Origin: Ga0077555 sp031406575
Lineage (GTDB): Bacteria > Pseudomonadota > Alphaproteobacteria > Rhizobiales > Hyphomicrobiaceae
NCBI GenBank assembly: GCA_031406575.1
Contig: JANOHP010000202.1
Coordinates: 1 to 20,518, forward strand
DNA length: 20,518 nucleotides
Direction of reading: 5' to 3'
The notes below the pieces were generated by a model. It worked only from the letters and a program-made list of their open reading frames with translations. It ran no database searches and was not told the DNA's origin. Shown piece after piece: positions 8,378 to 15,496 of the stretch. Numbering within the stretch: position 1 is the first letter of the stretch; each line of letters begins with the position of its first letter. Both the position numbers and the translations under genes were made by a program.

Positions 8378-8953
8378 TCACGCTTTGGGATCACCGCCTG
8401 TGCTCGGTGGCAATCCACTGCCGGCCATGAGGCCCATCCACTCGCGCAGGTAGGCCGCGAGCGACCACACGGTCAAGACCAGCGTCGTCCACACGAGCGT
8501 CCACCGCAGTCCGGCCATCTCGAGCTTGAACCCTTCATCCGCCAGAACGACGGCGGCAAGCAGGATCTGCGACGCCGTGTTGGCCTTGCTGACTGCCAGT
8601 GGCCGGATTGTCACCGCCTGGCCCACGATCCACGCCAGAACGACGCCCAAAACGATCAGGATGTCGCGCGAGACGACGGCAACCACGAGCCACGACGGCA
8701 GATTTCCGGCGACCCCGAGCGCGACGTATATGCTGATGATCAGCAGCTTGTCGGCCAGCGGATCGAGATAGGCGCCGAGTTCGGTTTCGAGCTTGAAGCG
8801 CTTGGCCACGAAGCCATCGACGGCGTCGGAGATCCCGGCAGCGAGAAATGCGAAAAAGGCAGCCTTGGTGTTACCGCTGACGAGCAACCAGAAGATCACC
8901 GGTACGAGGATCACACGGCCGAGCGTCACCACATTCGGGATATTGAGGCTCAA
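8378..8953 (-). CDS. CDP-alcohol phosphatidyltransferase family protein
   Basis: A 191-residue integral membrane enzyme that transfers a phosphatidyl group from CDP-diacylglycerol to an alcohol (for PgsA, glycerol-3-phosphate). The signature Dx2DGx2ARx8Gx3Dx3D is present as SDAVDGFVAKRFKLETELGA followed by YLDPLADK (about 42-69); the conserved Arg position reads Lys-Arg (AKR). Multiple hydrophobic segments cover the rest. The start appears to be TTG at 8953: the N-terminus MSLNIPNVVTLGRVILVPVI matches family N-termini, and no in-frame ATG or GTG lies upstream before the coding character ends. Only a weak purine stretch (GGATAA) lies upstream of it. It is probably co-transcribed with the permease. 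A PgsA role is possible, but the substrate alcohol is not determined and a genome may carry several paralogues. Confidence 0.88.
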   Translation of the reverse strand: MSLNIPNVVTLGRVILVPVIFWLLVSGNTKAAFFAFLAAGISDAVDGFVAKRFKLETELGAYLDPLADKLLIISIYVALGVAGNLPSWLVVAVVSRDILIVLGVVLAWIVGQAVTIRPLAVSKANTASQILLAAVVLADEGFKLEMAGLRWTLVWTTLVLTVWSLAAYLREWMGLMAGSGLPPSTGGDPKA

Positions 8954-9120
8954 GCGAGTTATCCGGCCGTGCCGCTCCGTGCTCGAATTGACCTTCCATG
9001 GCCCGCAGGCGACCCGATCATCGCCTCATCGTCCAGTCGAGGCGCGATGTTCCCACGAACGGGGCGTCCCGTCGAGCGGCTTGCACCCCCGTCCCGGAAA
9101 AACGCTCTACCCGCGTGCCG

Positions 9121-10347
9121 TCACCGCAGGCCCAACACCCAACCGTTCGCGCCATTGCGCAGCACCAGTCCCTGTTCGGCCAGCGTGGTCGCCAAATCCT
9201 GCGGCCCACCGGGATAGTTCAGGCTCACGCGCGCGCCCCGCCCCGACAGTCCCTCGACGTCGAGGTCCGTGACCTCAGGCGTCTCGGACAGTTGGCGGCT
9301 GATCTGTTGCCATTCACCCATCGAACGAAATTCGATCGAGATACGAATCTGTTGCCCCGTCGTTCCCGAAACCTGAGGCCCGGGATACTGCCGCGCGCCC
9401 GCCGCCGGTTGGTGGCGGACAGCGCCCGCGCGTGGGCCGGCGTTTGCTGCAGTGCGCGTATTGATCGCCTTCCAGCGCCCTTCGAGAACGCCCAGAGAGA
9501 TCACCGCCGCCAACTCCGCCGTATATGCCAAATCCGGCCCCTCGAGCCGGTAGGTCCGCCGCAGAACGAACGGTGCCACCGCATCGCGACCAGCGATCGT
9601 CGCGGTGACCTTTTTCTGCGCCACATCCGGCTCCAAAACCGCCACCATCACCGTTTCGGCGCGCTGTTCGCCGGCGAGTGTGCGAATCGCTCCGATATCG
9701 CCACCCAGTACCGCCTTGAGAGCATCGGGCGAGACAGCACGGCCCGCCGCTTTCAGCGTCACCGGCGTCAAGGCGTTCGCGAGATCCAGCCCTTTCCAGG
9801 CATAGAGCCACGCGTCCGAACCCCGAACGTCTTCGAAACCATCGGGGATCGGCGATCCTTTTGGGGCGATATAGATCGGCACCAGCGTGATCGATGGCGC
9901 CTGGCGGTCCAGGAACGGGATGTTTTCGGCGTCGAGCAAGCGCCGCACGGCTTCGCCTTGGAACGTGAAGTCATAACTGGCGATGTACTCGGTCGTCGAA
10001 TTGCGCTCCGACCGGACGGCCACTCCGTCGATCAAATCCCCGGCATTCGACACATCGACTTTTCTGATGCGCGCATAATAAGACACCGGCACGATGCGTT
10101 TCAGAAGCGAGCGCAGCGCCGCCTGCTGACCTTCCAGAATGGCGCGATCCTTCGCCTCCACGGCATTGGCAGCGCGCGCCTCGACAGGGTAGTTGCCGAC
10201 GGTGAATACACGACCTTCGCGCGTCTGCGCGGCGGTCGGCCCGCTCACGGCGCACAGAACGGACACCGCGAGCCCGATCGCGCCCAGGCAATGTCCTGAC
10301 CGCAACCGCATCAATCTCGTCCCGCTATGGCGGGGATGGCGTTGCAT
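9121..10347 (-). CDS. DUF2066 domain-containing secreted protein
   Basis: About 408 residues, or 396 if the ATG at 10311 is used. The protein has a basic N-terminus and a clear hydrophobic signal segment (LGAIGLAVSVLCAVSG) ending near TAAQ, so it is exported. The body matches DUF2066: FTVGNYPVEARAANAVEAKD, AILEGQQAALRSLLKRIVP, and the C-terminal SLNYPGGPQDLATTLAEQGL. Function is unknown. The ATG at 10347 is preferred because AGGAG lies 10 bases upstream, whereas the 10311 start has only GGGACGAG; the signal peptide works with both. It is transcribed away from purM across a 181-base divergent gap, and 167 bases precede the CDP-alcohol transferase. As recalled, DUF2066 next to purM and hda also occurs in Pseudomonas, suggesting a conserved but unexplained link. 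Confidence 0.78.
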   Translation of the reverse strand: MQRHPRHSGTRLMRLRSGHCLGAIGLAVSVLCAVSGPTAAQTREGRVFTVGNYPVEARAANAVEAKDRAILEGQQAALRSLLKRIVPVSYYARIRKVDVSNAGDLIDGVAVRSERNSTTEYIASYDFTFQGEAVRRLLDAENIPFLDRQAPSITLVPIYIAPKGSPIPDGFEDVRGSDAWLYAWKGLDLANALTPVTLKAAGRAVSPDALKAVLGGDIGAIRTLAGEQRAETVMVAVLEPDVAQKKVTATIAGRDAVAPFVLRRTYRLEGPDLAYTAELAAVISLGVLEGRWKAINTRTAANAGPRAGAVRHQPAAGARQYPGPQVSGTTGQQIRISIEFRSMGEWQQISRQLSETPEVTDLDVEGLSGRGARVSLNYPGGPQDLATTLAEQGLVLRNGANGWVLGLR

Positions 10348-10528
10348 GTGGCCACATCTCCTCGAGACACCCGCCGTCCGCGACGACCGCGACTTTATGC
10401 TTTTCCCGGTCACATCACCGTGGCAATCGGGCAGAAGTAGGGATCGATCGAACACTTCACACGGATGGTCACTGGACGCGAGGGCCTGTGGCATGCTTCT
10501 TCGCGCCCACGACCAGCGGGATGCGACC

Positions 10529-11659
10529 ATGACCAAGCCGAACCAGACCGAACCCTCCGTCACGTACCGCGATTCCGGTGTCGACATCGACGCTGGCAAT
10601 GCGCTTGTCGAGGCCATCAAGCCGCTCGTCAAGGCGACACGACGCGCTGGCGCCGATGCCGATCTGGGCGGCTTCGGCGGATTGTTCGATCTGAAAGCGG
10701 CAGGGTTTCGCGATCCCATCCTCGTGGCCGCGAACGACGGCGTCGGCACCAAGTTGAAAATCGCCATCGATACCGGCCTGCACGACACGATCGGCATCGA
10801 TCTCGTCGCCATGTGTGTCAATGATCTCGTAGTGCAGGGGGCGGAGCCGCTGTTTTTCCTGGATTACCTCGCAACGACCAAACTCGAAGTCGATATTGCC
10901 CGTCGCGTCATCGCCGGCATCGCCTCGGGCTGCCGGGAAGCGGGCTGCGCCCTAATCGGGGGCGAAACGGCCGAGATGCCCGGCATGTACCAGGGCAAGG
11001 ATTACGACCTCGCCGGCTTTGCCGTCGGCGCCGTGGAGCGCGGCGAGGTGCTGCCGCGCGGCGATATCGCCGTGGGCGACGTGCTGATCGGCCTGCCGTC
11101 CTCGGGCGTGCACTCCAACGGCTATTCGCTCGTGCGCAAACTCGTCGAAAAGGCAGGAATTGCGTGGGACGCACCAGCGCCCTTCGACGCGGCTTCAGGC
11201 CAGACGATGGCCCAAAGCCTGCTCACGCCGACCCGCATCTATGTGAAGCCTGTCCTCGCTGCCATTCGCGCGACAGGCGGCAGCGGGTCGTCCGCAGCCG
11301 TAAAAGGCCTCTCGCATATCACCGGCGGTGGGTTGTCGGAGAATGTACCCCGTGTCCTTCCGGAAGGATTGGCCGCCCACATCGATCTGGCGCGCATCCC
11401 TCAGCCGGCTGTGTTTGCGTGGCTGGCGGCCGCGGGCCGCCTCGACGACGCGGAAATGCTGCGCACCTTCAACTGCGGTATCGGCATGGTCGTGATCGCA
11501 GACGCAGCCCGCGCCGATGACGTCGTCGCAGCTCTCCGCACAGCCGGCGAACGACCGATTGTCATCGGGGCCGTGGAAGCGGGACGCGGCGTCAAATCAT
11601 CTGCCAAAGGCAAAGGTCAGGCGGAAGCGGTAAGGTACGAAGGATCCCTGAAATCATAG
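10529..11659 (+). CDS. purM: Phosphoribosylformylglycinamidine cyclo-ligase (AIR synthetase)
   Basis: A 376-residue PurM, which catalyses the ATP-dependent closure of FGAM to aminoimidazole ribonucleotide, step five of purine synthesis. Family motifs are VTYRDSGVDIDAGNALVEAI (near 11-30), AANDGVGTKLKIA (67-79), AMCVNDLVVQGAEPLFFLDY (94-113) and GGETAEMPGMYQGKDYDLAG (about 145-165), the last two forming the ATP/substrate site. The frame is open upstream, but the ATG at 10529 begins the family N-terminus and has GCGGGA about 8 bases before it; an ATG at 10493 is an alternative. purN, its usual downstream partner in proteobacteria, is absent: the next gene converges from the other strand 36 bases later. 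Confidence 0.95.
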   Translation: MTKPNQTEPSVTYRDSGVDIDAGNALVEAIKPLVKATRRAGADADLGGFGGLFDLKAAGFRDPILVAANDGVGTKLKIAIDTGLHDTIGIDLVAMCVNDLVVQGAEPLFFLDYLATTKLEVDIARRVIAGIASGCREAGCALIGGETAEMPGMYQGKDYDLAGFAVGAVERGEVLPRGDIAVGDVLIGLPSSGVHSNGYSLVRKLVEKAGIAWDAPAPFDAASGQTMAQSLLTPTRIYVKPVLAAIRATGGSGSSAAVKGLSHITGGGLSENVPRVLPEGLAAHIDLARIPQPAVFAWLAAAGRLDDAEMLRTFNCGIGMVVIADAARADDVVAALRTAGERPIVIGAVEAGRGVKSSAKGKGQAEAVRYEGSLKS

Positions 11660-11695
11660 GCGCCAAGTTCCAACGGGCGCCCGACAACTCCGTTT

Positions 11696-13033
11696 TTAAC
11701 CCGTCGCCATCCCCTCGTAGAACCGCACCGGCTGCCCTGTCGCGGTGCCCTCGATCGCCCCATGCCACATGACGCGCCGCCCGCGCACGAATGTGCCGAC
11801 GGGCCAACCCTTTACGTTCTTGCCGTCGAACGGCGTCCAGCGCGAGCGCGACTGGATCCAGGCGTTGGTAATCGTTTCGGTGCGACCCATATCGACCACC
11901 GTGAGATCCGCATCGTAGCCAACCGCGATGCGGCCCTTGTTGCGGATGCCGAACAGGCGCTGCGGTCCCGCGCTCGTCAAATCGACGAAGCGCGCCAGTG
12001 ACAGCCGGCCCGCGTTGACGTGATCCAACATGATCGGCACCAGCGTCTGCACGCCCGTCATTCCCGAGTGGCTGTCGGGATAGGGATGGTGCTTTTCCTC
12101 CTGGGTATGCGGCGCATGATCCGAGCCCAGCACGTCCACTGTGCCGTCGGCAATGCCGGCCCAGATGCCCGCTTGATGGCGCGCATCGCGCACTGGTGGG
12201 TTCATCTGCGCGAAGGTGCCCAGCCGCTCGTAGCAGTCCGGTGCCGTCAGCGTCAGGTGGTTAGGTGTGACTTCGCACGATGCCCACTCCTTGTGGTCGC
12301 GCAGCCAGACGATCTCATCGGCCGTCGAAATGTGCAGCACATGCACGCGCTTGCCATACTTTTCCGCAATTCCGACCAGCCGTTGAGTGGCGATCATCGC
12401 GGCTTCCTCGTCCCGCCAAACAGGATGCGACGAGGCGTCTCCGGGACGGCGCAGATGGGCGCGTGCCCGCAAACGATCCTCATCCTCGGCATGAAACGCC
12501 GCCCGCCGAGAGAGCTTGGCGATGATGCGATCCAACGAGGGCTCATCCTCGACCAGCAGATCGCCCGTCGATGCGCCCATGAACACCTTGATCCCCGCCG
12601 ACGACTCCAAACGCTCCAGCGCTGGGATCTCCTCCACATTCTCGCGTGTGCCGCCGACGTAGAAGGCGAAATCGCAGTGCATGCGATTCCGGGCGCGACG
12701 CACCTTGTCGGCCAGGGCTGCGGCGTCCGTCGTCAGTGGCTTGGTGTTGGGCATCTCGAAGACCACCGTCACACCGCCCATAACGGCCGCCCGCGCGCCG
12801 GTCTCCAGATCTTCTTTCTGTTCGAGGCCGGGCTCGCGAAAGTGCACCTGGCTGTCGATGACGCCGGGCAGCACATGCAGTCCGGCCGCATCCAACGTCT
12901 CCGCAGACTTCGCCGAGCGCAGGTCGCCCAGCCCCGCTATGCGGCCATTTCGAACGCCGATGTCGCGAATACCCGTCCCGTCGTGGTTCACGACCGTGGC
13001 GCTGCGGATGACGAGGTCGAACGTCTCAGACAT
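11696..13033 (-). CDS. pyrC: Dihydroorotase (amidohydrolase superfamily) with altered HxH motif
   Basis: A 445-residue amidohydrolase resembling dihydroorotase, which interconverts carbamoyl-aspartate and dihydroorotate in pyrimidine synthesis. The characteristic VIDSQVHFREPGLEQKEDLE (58-77) holds the substrate-binding Arg66; EMPNTKP, Lys149 (GIKVFMGAS), His181 (FHAEDE), His234 (VLHIST), the TPNHL segment and Asp305 (GSDHAPH) follow in the correct order. The first His of the usual DxHxH metal motif is Gln62 here. The ATG at 13033 has AGGAG 6 bases upstream. It converges on purM and is divergent from ygfZ across 131 bases. Alternatives are an allantoinase-like or hydantoinase relative, or a dihydroorotase homologue with changed metal content; the FREPG and GSDHAPH signature favours dihydroorotase. 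Confidence 0.88.
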   Translation of the reverse strand: MSETFDLVIRSATVVNHDGTGIRDIGVRNGRIAGLGDLRSAKSAETLDAAGLHVLPGVIDSQVHFREPGLEQKEDLETGARAAVMGGVTVVFEMPNTKPLTTDAAALADKVRRARNRMHCDFAFYVGGTRENVEEIPALERLESSAGIKVFMGASTGDLLVEDEPSLDRIIAKLSRRAAFHAEDEDRLRARAHLRRPGDASSHPVWRDEEAAMIATQRLVGIAEKYGKRVHVLHISTADEIVWLRDHKEWASCEVTPNHLTLTAPDCYERLGTFAQMNPPVRDARHQAGIWAGIADGTVDVLGSDHAPHTQEEKHHPYPDSHSGMTGVQTLVPIMLDHVNAGRLSLARFVDLTSAGPQRLFGIRNKGRIAVGYDADLTVVDMGRTETITNAWIQSRSRWTPFDGKNVKGWPVGTFVRGRRVMWHGAIEGTATGQPVRFYEGMATG

Positions 13034-13138
13034 CGGGTGCTCCTGCAGTACGAGCGGCTGCAACTTGCGTCCGTCTCATCGGGTGACTAACTGATCGAGG
13101 CGAGGTACAGGAGAAAACGCGTGCCGGGAAGCCTCAGG

Positions 13139-13158
13139 GCTCCTGACCTGCCAGGAGC
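13139..13158 (+). promoter_or_regulatory. Inverted repeat enclosing the ygfZ Shine-Dalgarno
   Basis: GCTCCTG (13139-13145) and CAGGAGC (13152-13158) are perfectly complementary with a six-base loop, ending 6 bases before the ygfZ ATG at 13165. The second arm contains the AGGAG ribosome-binding site (13153-13157). In RNA the site would be paired, which could restrict ygfZ translation. The repeat is directly visible; a regulatory role is inference. Confidence 0.45.
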
Positions 13159-13164
13159 TGTTTC

Positions 13165-14064
13165 ATGACGCAGGCCAGAATTGCTTTGCTGCCGGACCGC
13201 GGCGTCGTCTCCGTCAAAGGTCCAGATGCGCGCGATTTCCTCGACAACCTCATCACGAACGACATGGGCTTGCTCGATACGCACGACGCCCTTCACGCTG
13301 GCTTGCTGACGCCCCAGGGCAAAATTCTGTTCGCGTTTTTCATCGTGAAGACCCCCGCCGGATACCTGCTCGAAACGGGCCTCGATCAGACGGCGGCGCT
13401 GGCCAAGCGCCTGAACCTCTACAAACTCCGCGCCAAGGTCGAGATCGCGGACGCGGCCGGTGAAGTCGTGGTGCTGGTGTCGCAGGGTGCCGTGCGGGCG
13501 CGCCCGACAGGCGCCATCGCCTTCGCCGACCCGCGCAGCGATCAACTCGGCGACCGCGTGTTGATCCCAGCCCCGCGCGTCGGTGAAATCGTCGAGCTGA
13601 TGGGCGCGCCGCGCATGCTTCCCGAGGTGTATGCGGCGAGCCGAATTCTCGCGGGCGTTCCCGATGCGGGAATCGATTACCCACTCGGCGACACGTTTCC
13701 GCACGAAGCCGGGTTCGACCTCTTTCACGGAGTCTCGTTCACGAAGGGATGCTTCGTCGGCCAGGAGGTTGTCGCGCGCATGCAGAACAAAACAGTCGTG
13801 CGCAAACGCGTCGTTAGGATCACAGCCGCCGCGCCGGTGGCCAGCGGCGCCGAAGTGAAGGTTGCGGCGGCCACGATCGGAACGGTCGGAACGGTTGCCA
13901 GCACCCAGGCGCTGGCCATGCTGCGCCTGGATCGCGTCGCGGAAGCGCTCGACAAAGGACAGCCGATCACCTCGGCGGGCATTCCCCTCATCGTCGACCC
14001 TGAGAGAATGGCGACGTACCGGCAAAGCGTCGCCGAGCAAGCACAAGCAGGCGCACGCACATGA
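13165..14064 (+). CDS. ygfZ: YgfZ/CAF17-type folate-binding Fe-S cluster protein
   Basis: A 299-residue protein of the GcvT-like YgfZ/IBA57 family, which uses tetrahydrofolate to help assemble or repair [4Fe-4S] clusters. The family signature KGCFVGQE (194-201), with its conserved Cys196, is intact. The N-terminal GVVSVKGPDARDFLDNLITND and LLTPQGKILFAFFI segments are typical. The start is clear: ATG at 13165 with AGGAG 7 bases upstream, though that site is within an inverted repeat. It overlaps tag by ATGA, so the two are probably translated together. It is divergent from the dihydroorotase gene. Confidence 0.92.
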   Translation: MTQARIALLPDRGVVSVKGPDARDFLDNLITNDMGLLDTHDALHAGLLTPQGKILFAFFIVKTPAGYLLETGLDQTAALAKRLNLYKLRAKVEIADAAGEVVVLVSQGAVRARPTGAIAFADPRSDQLGDRVLIPAPRVGEIVELMGAPRMLPEVYAASRILAGVPDAGIDYPLGDTFPHEAGFDLFHGVSFTKGCFVGQEVVARMQNKTVVRKRVVRITAAAPVASGAEVKVAAATIGTVGTVASTQALAMLRLDRVAEALDKGQPITSAGIPLIVDPERMATYRQSVAEQAQAGART

Positions 14065-14669
14065 TCGATGCCACCCTCACCCGCTGTCCTTGGACCGGCA
14101 TCGCCGATCCCGAATACACGCGCTACCACGATGAAGAATGGGGCGTGCCGCACGCCGACGACCGGCTTCTCTTCGAAAAGCTCGTCCTCGAGGGCTTTCA
14201 GTCCGGCCTGTCCTGGTTGACGATCCTGCGTAAGCGGCCAGCCTTCCGCGCCGCGTTCCACGACTTCGACGTCGAGCGCATCGCTCGCTACGGAGACGCC
14301 GACAAGGCGCGGCTGATGGCGGATGCCGGCATCGTCAGAAATCGGCTCAAAATCGAGGCGACTATCGACAATGCGCAGGCCTATCTGCGTCTGACCGAGC
14401 GCCAGAGCCTCGCGTCCTTCCTGTGGAACTTCCTCGATGGCCGCCCCATTGCCAACCAGCGCCGCGCCTTCGGCGACGTGCCAGCCGAGACGGACCTGTC
14501 GAAATCGATCTCCAAGGCGCTGAAAAAAGAAGGCTTTCGGTTCGTCGGTCCGACCACGCTCTACGCCTTCATGCAGTCCTCGGGCTTCGTCAACGACCAC
14601 CTCGTCACCTGCCACCGCCACTCCGCCTGCGCCAAGCTGCAAAAGGCATTTCGAGGACCGCAGAAATGA
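14061..14669 (+). CDS. tag: DNA-3-methyladenine glycosylase I
   Basis: A 202-residue Tag enzyme that excises 3-methyladenine from alkylated DNA, starting base excision repair. It matches the E. coli protein closely across its length: RCPWTGIADPEYTRYHDEEW (8-27), LEGFQSGLSWLTILRKR (43-59), DAGIVRNRLKIEATI (88-102) and SKALKKEGFRFVGPTTLYAF (151-170). The four zinc ligands known from E. coli Tag correspond to Cys9, His23, His180 and Cys184, with the His-x3-Cys spacing kept. The pocket residues Glu44 and Trp52 are present. The ATG overlaps the ygfZ stop by four bases. The C-terminus ends 190 bases before the toxin-antitoxin pair. Confidence 0.96.
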   Translation: MIDATLTRCPWTGIADPEYTRYHDEEWGVPHADDRLLFEKLVLEGFQSGLSWLTILRKRPAFRAAFHDFDVERIARYGDADKARLMADAGIVRNRLKIEATIDNAQAYLRLTERQSLASFLWNFLDGRPIANQRRAFGDVPAETDLSKSISKALKKEGFRFVGPTTLYAFMQSSGFVNDHLVTCHRHSACAKLQKAFRGPQK

Positions 14670-14770
14670 CGCCCCATTTCCCGGCTGAGACGAATGGTCG
14701 GCCAAAGTCAGAGCCCTGCCAATGATTAGGGGTGAATGACGCTTGTCGCGACAACGGCCACCAATGCAGC

Positions 14771-14784
14771 GATTTCAAGAAATC
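14771..14784. repeat. 14-bp perfect inverted repeat in the tag-antitoxin gap
   Basis: GATTTC-AA-GAAATC is a perfect inverted repeat with a two-base centre, in a locally AT-richer part of the 189-base gap between tag and the antitoxin. It is 75 bases upstream of the antitoxin ATG, so it could be a secondary operator; a chance palindrome is equally possible. The rest of the gap holds no gene. Confidence 0.3.
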
Positions 14785-14823
14785 TCTATCTTTCAGCCGG
14801 GGAATAAGGTGACGACGGCTCGG

Positions 14824-14858
14824 TTGCGATCGTCCCACGATGAGTTTATCTTGACCCT
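14824..14858 (+). promoter_or_regulatory. Promoter-like site with internal inverted repeat; predicts leaderless antitoxin mRNA
   Basis: TTGCGA (14824-14829, 4 of 6 to the sigma-70 -35) and TATCTT (14847-14852, 4 of 6 to -10) are separated by exactly 17 bases. Six bases follow the -10 before the antitoxin ATG at 14859, so a start at the normal distance would be on the A of the ATG. No Shine-Dalgarno is present. ATCGT-CCC-ACGAT (14829-14841) lies between -35 and -10, where autoregulatory antitoxins commonly bind. All positions are read directly; promoter activity is inference. Confidence 0.45.
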
Positions 14859-15098
14859 ATGACGCGAATTTCGGTGCAAGATGCTGAGAAAGACCTCGCC
14901 GCTGTGATCAAGCGGGTTCGGGGGGGGGAAGATATCGTCCTCGTCGATGACGAAGCAATGATCCGCTTATCGGCGATGGAAAAATCGGGAAGGCGCCGTG
15001 CAGGCGCACTGCGTGACACGTTGGTCGTTCCCGCGCGACTTCTCGAACCTATGAGCGATGAAGAGCTGCGTGAGTTCTGGGGCGGAGAGCCCTTGTGA
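14859..15098 (+). CDS. Type II antitoxin, Phd/YefM-like
   Basis: A 79-residue protein with the layout of Phd/YefM antitoxins: an N-terminal DNA-binding and dimer region (ISVQDAEKDLAAVIKRVRGG, about 4-23) followed by EDIVLVDDEAMIRLSAMEKSG and a C-terminal toxin-binding tail rich in acidic and aromatic residues (PMSDEELREFWGG). Such proteins bind and neutralise the partner toxin and repress their own operon. The next gene, a PIN-domain toxin, overlaps by four bases, which supports the assignment. There is no Shine-Dalgarno before the ATG; a promoter-like site fits a leaderless message. A run of nine G (14930-14938) encodes Arg-Gly-Gly. Base composition looks less GC-rich than in surrounding genes. 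The subfamily assignment is moderate because antitoxin sequences diverge quickly. Confidence 0.75.
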   Translation: MTRISVQDAEKDLAAVIKRVRGGEDIVLVDDEAMIRLSAMEKSGRRRAGALRDTLVVPARLLEPMSDEELREFWGGEPL

Positions 15099-15481
15099 GA
15101 CTTCTTCTCGATACGCACACCCTCGTCTGGTTTCTCAAAGATGCTCCAGAACTTTCTTCCATTGCGCGCGACGCGATCGAGTTGGACGATTCGCAGGTCT
15201 TCGTTTCGGCTGTGAACGGCTGGGAAATTGCAACGAAGGCAAACAGCGGTAAATGGCCCGAGGTCGTCGATTTGGTCGATGAACTGCCATTCCTGATTGA
15301 ACGGCTCGACCTCATTCCGCTACCCATCAGCCTGCAACATGCCCTCCGCGCGGGTTCTTATCGTCTCCGCCATCGCGATCCGTTCGATCGATTGCTTGTC
15401 GCTCAATCTCAGATTGAAGGTCTTACACTCGTGACCATAGACCGGGCACTCCAGGCCTACGGGGTCGAAACGCTCTGGTGA
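15095..15481 (+). CDS. vapC: PIN-domain ribonuclease toxin, VapC type
   Basis: A 128-residue PIN-domain protein. VapC toxins are Mg2+-dependent RNases that cut tRNA or rRNA and stop growth when the antitoxin is lost. The four acidic active-site positions are visible: Asp6 (LLLDTHT), Glu44 (NGWEIATK), Asp95 with Asp98 (HRDPFDRLL) and Asp116 (VTIDRAL). HRDPFDRLLVAQ is the typical form of this subgroup. The start is GTG at 15095, overlapping the antitoxin stop as GTGA, with GGAG upstream. All catalytic residues are intact, so the toxin should be active. Codon and base use is visibly less GC-biased than in nadQ or ygfZ, suggesting acquisition. A PIN toxin with a Phd-like rather than VapB antitoxin is common. 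Confidence 0.88.
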   Translation: MRLLLDTHTLVWFLKDAPELSSIARDAIELDDSQVFVSAVNGWEIATKANSGKWPEVVDLVDELPFLIERLDLIPLPISLQHALRAGSYRLRHRDPFDRLLVAQSQIEGLTLVTIDRALQAYGVETLW

Positions 15482-15496
15482 TGGATTAGGGCGACC

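Noticed and set aside
9059..9072. ACGGGGCGTCCCGT inverted repeat in the gap between DUF2066 and the CDP-alcohol transferase
   Set aside because: The stem is short and no T run follows on the minus strand, so there is no support for a terminator or operator.
8954..9120. Possible additional small gene in the 167-base gap
   Set aside because: No frame in the gap has a convincing start with a ribosome site or recognisable protein sequence.
11659..11697. Possible terminator between purM and the dihydroorotase (GGCGCC repeated 11 bases apart, then five T)
   Set aside because: The T run starts about 11 bases after the stem and the arms are self-palindromic, so the structure is not convincing as an intrinsic terminator.
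12020..13090. Plus-strand frame opposite the dihydroorotase
   Set aside because: It is an antisense shadow; the minus strand encodes conserved amidohydrolase motifs throughout.
13087..14705. Two long minus-strand frames opposite ygfZ and tag
   Set aside because: Both follow the reverse of ygfZ and tag coding sequence, which have complete family motifs; no plausible start context or family was seen.
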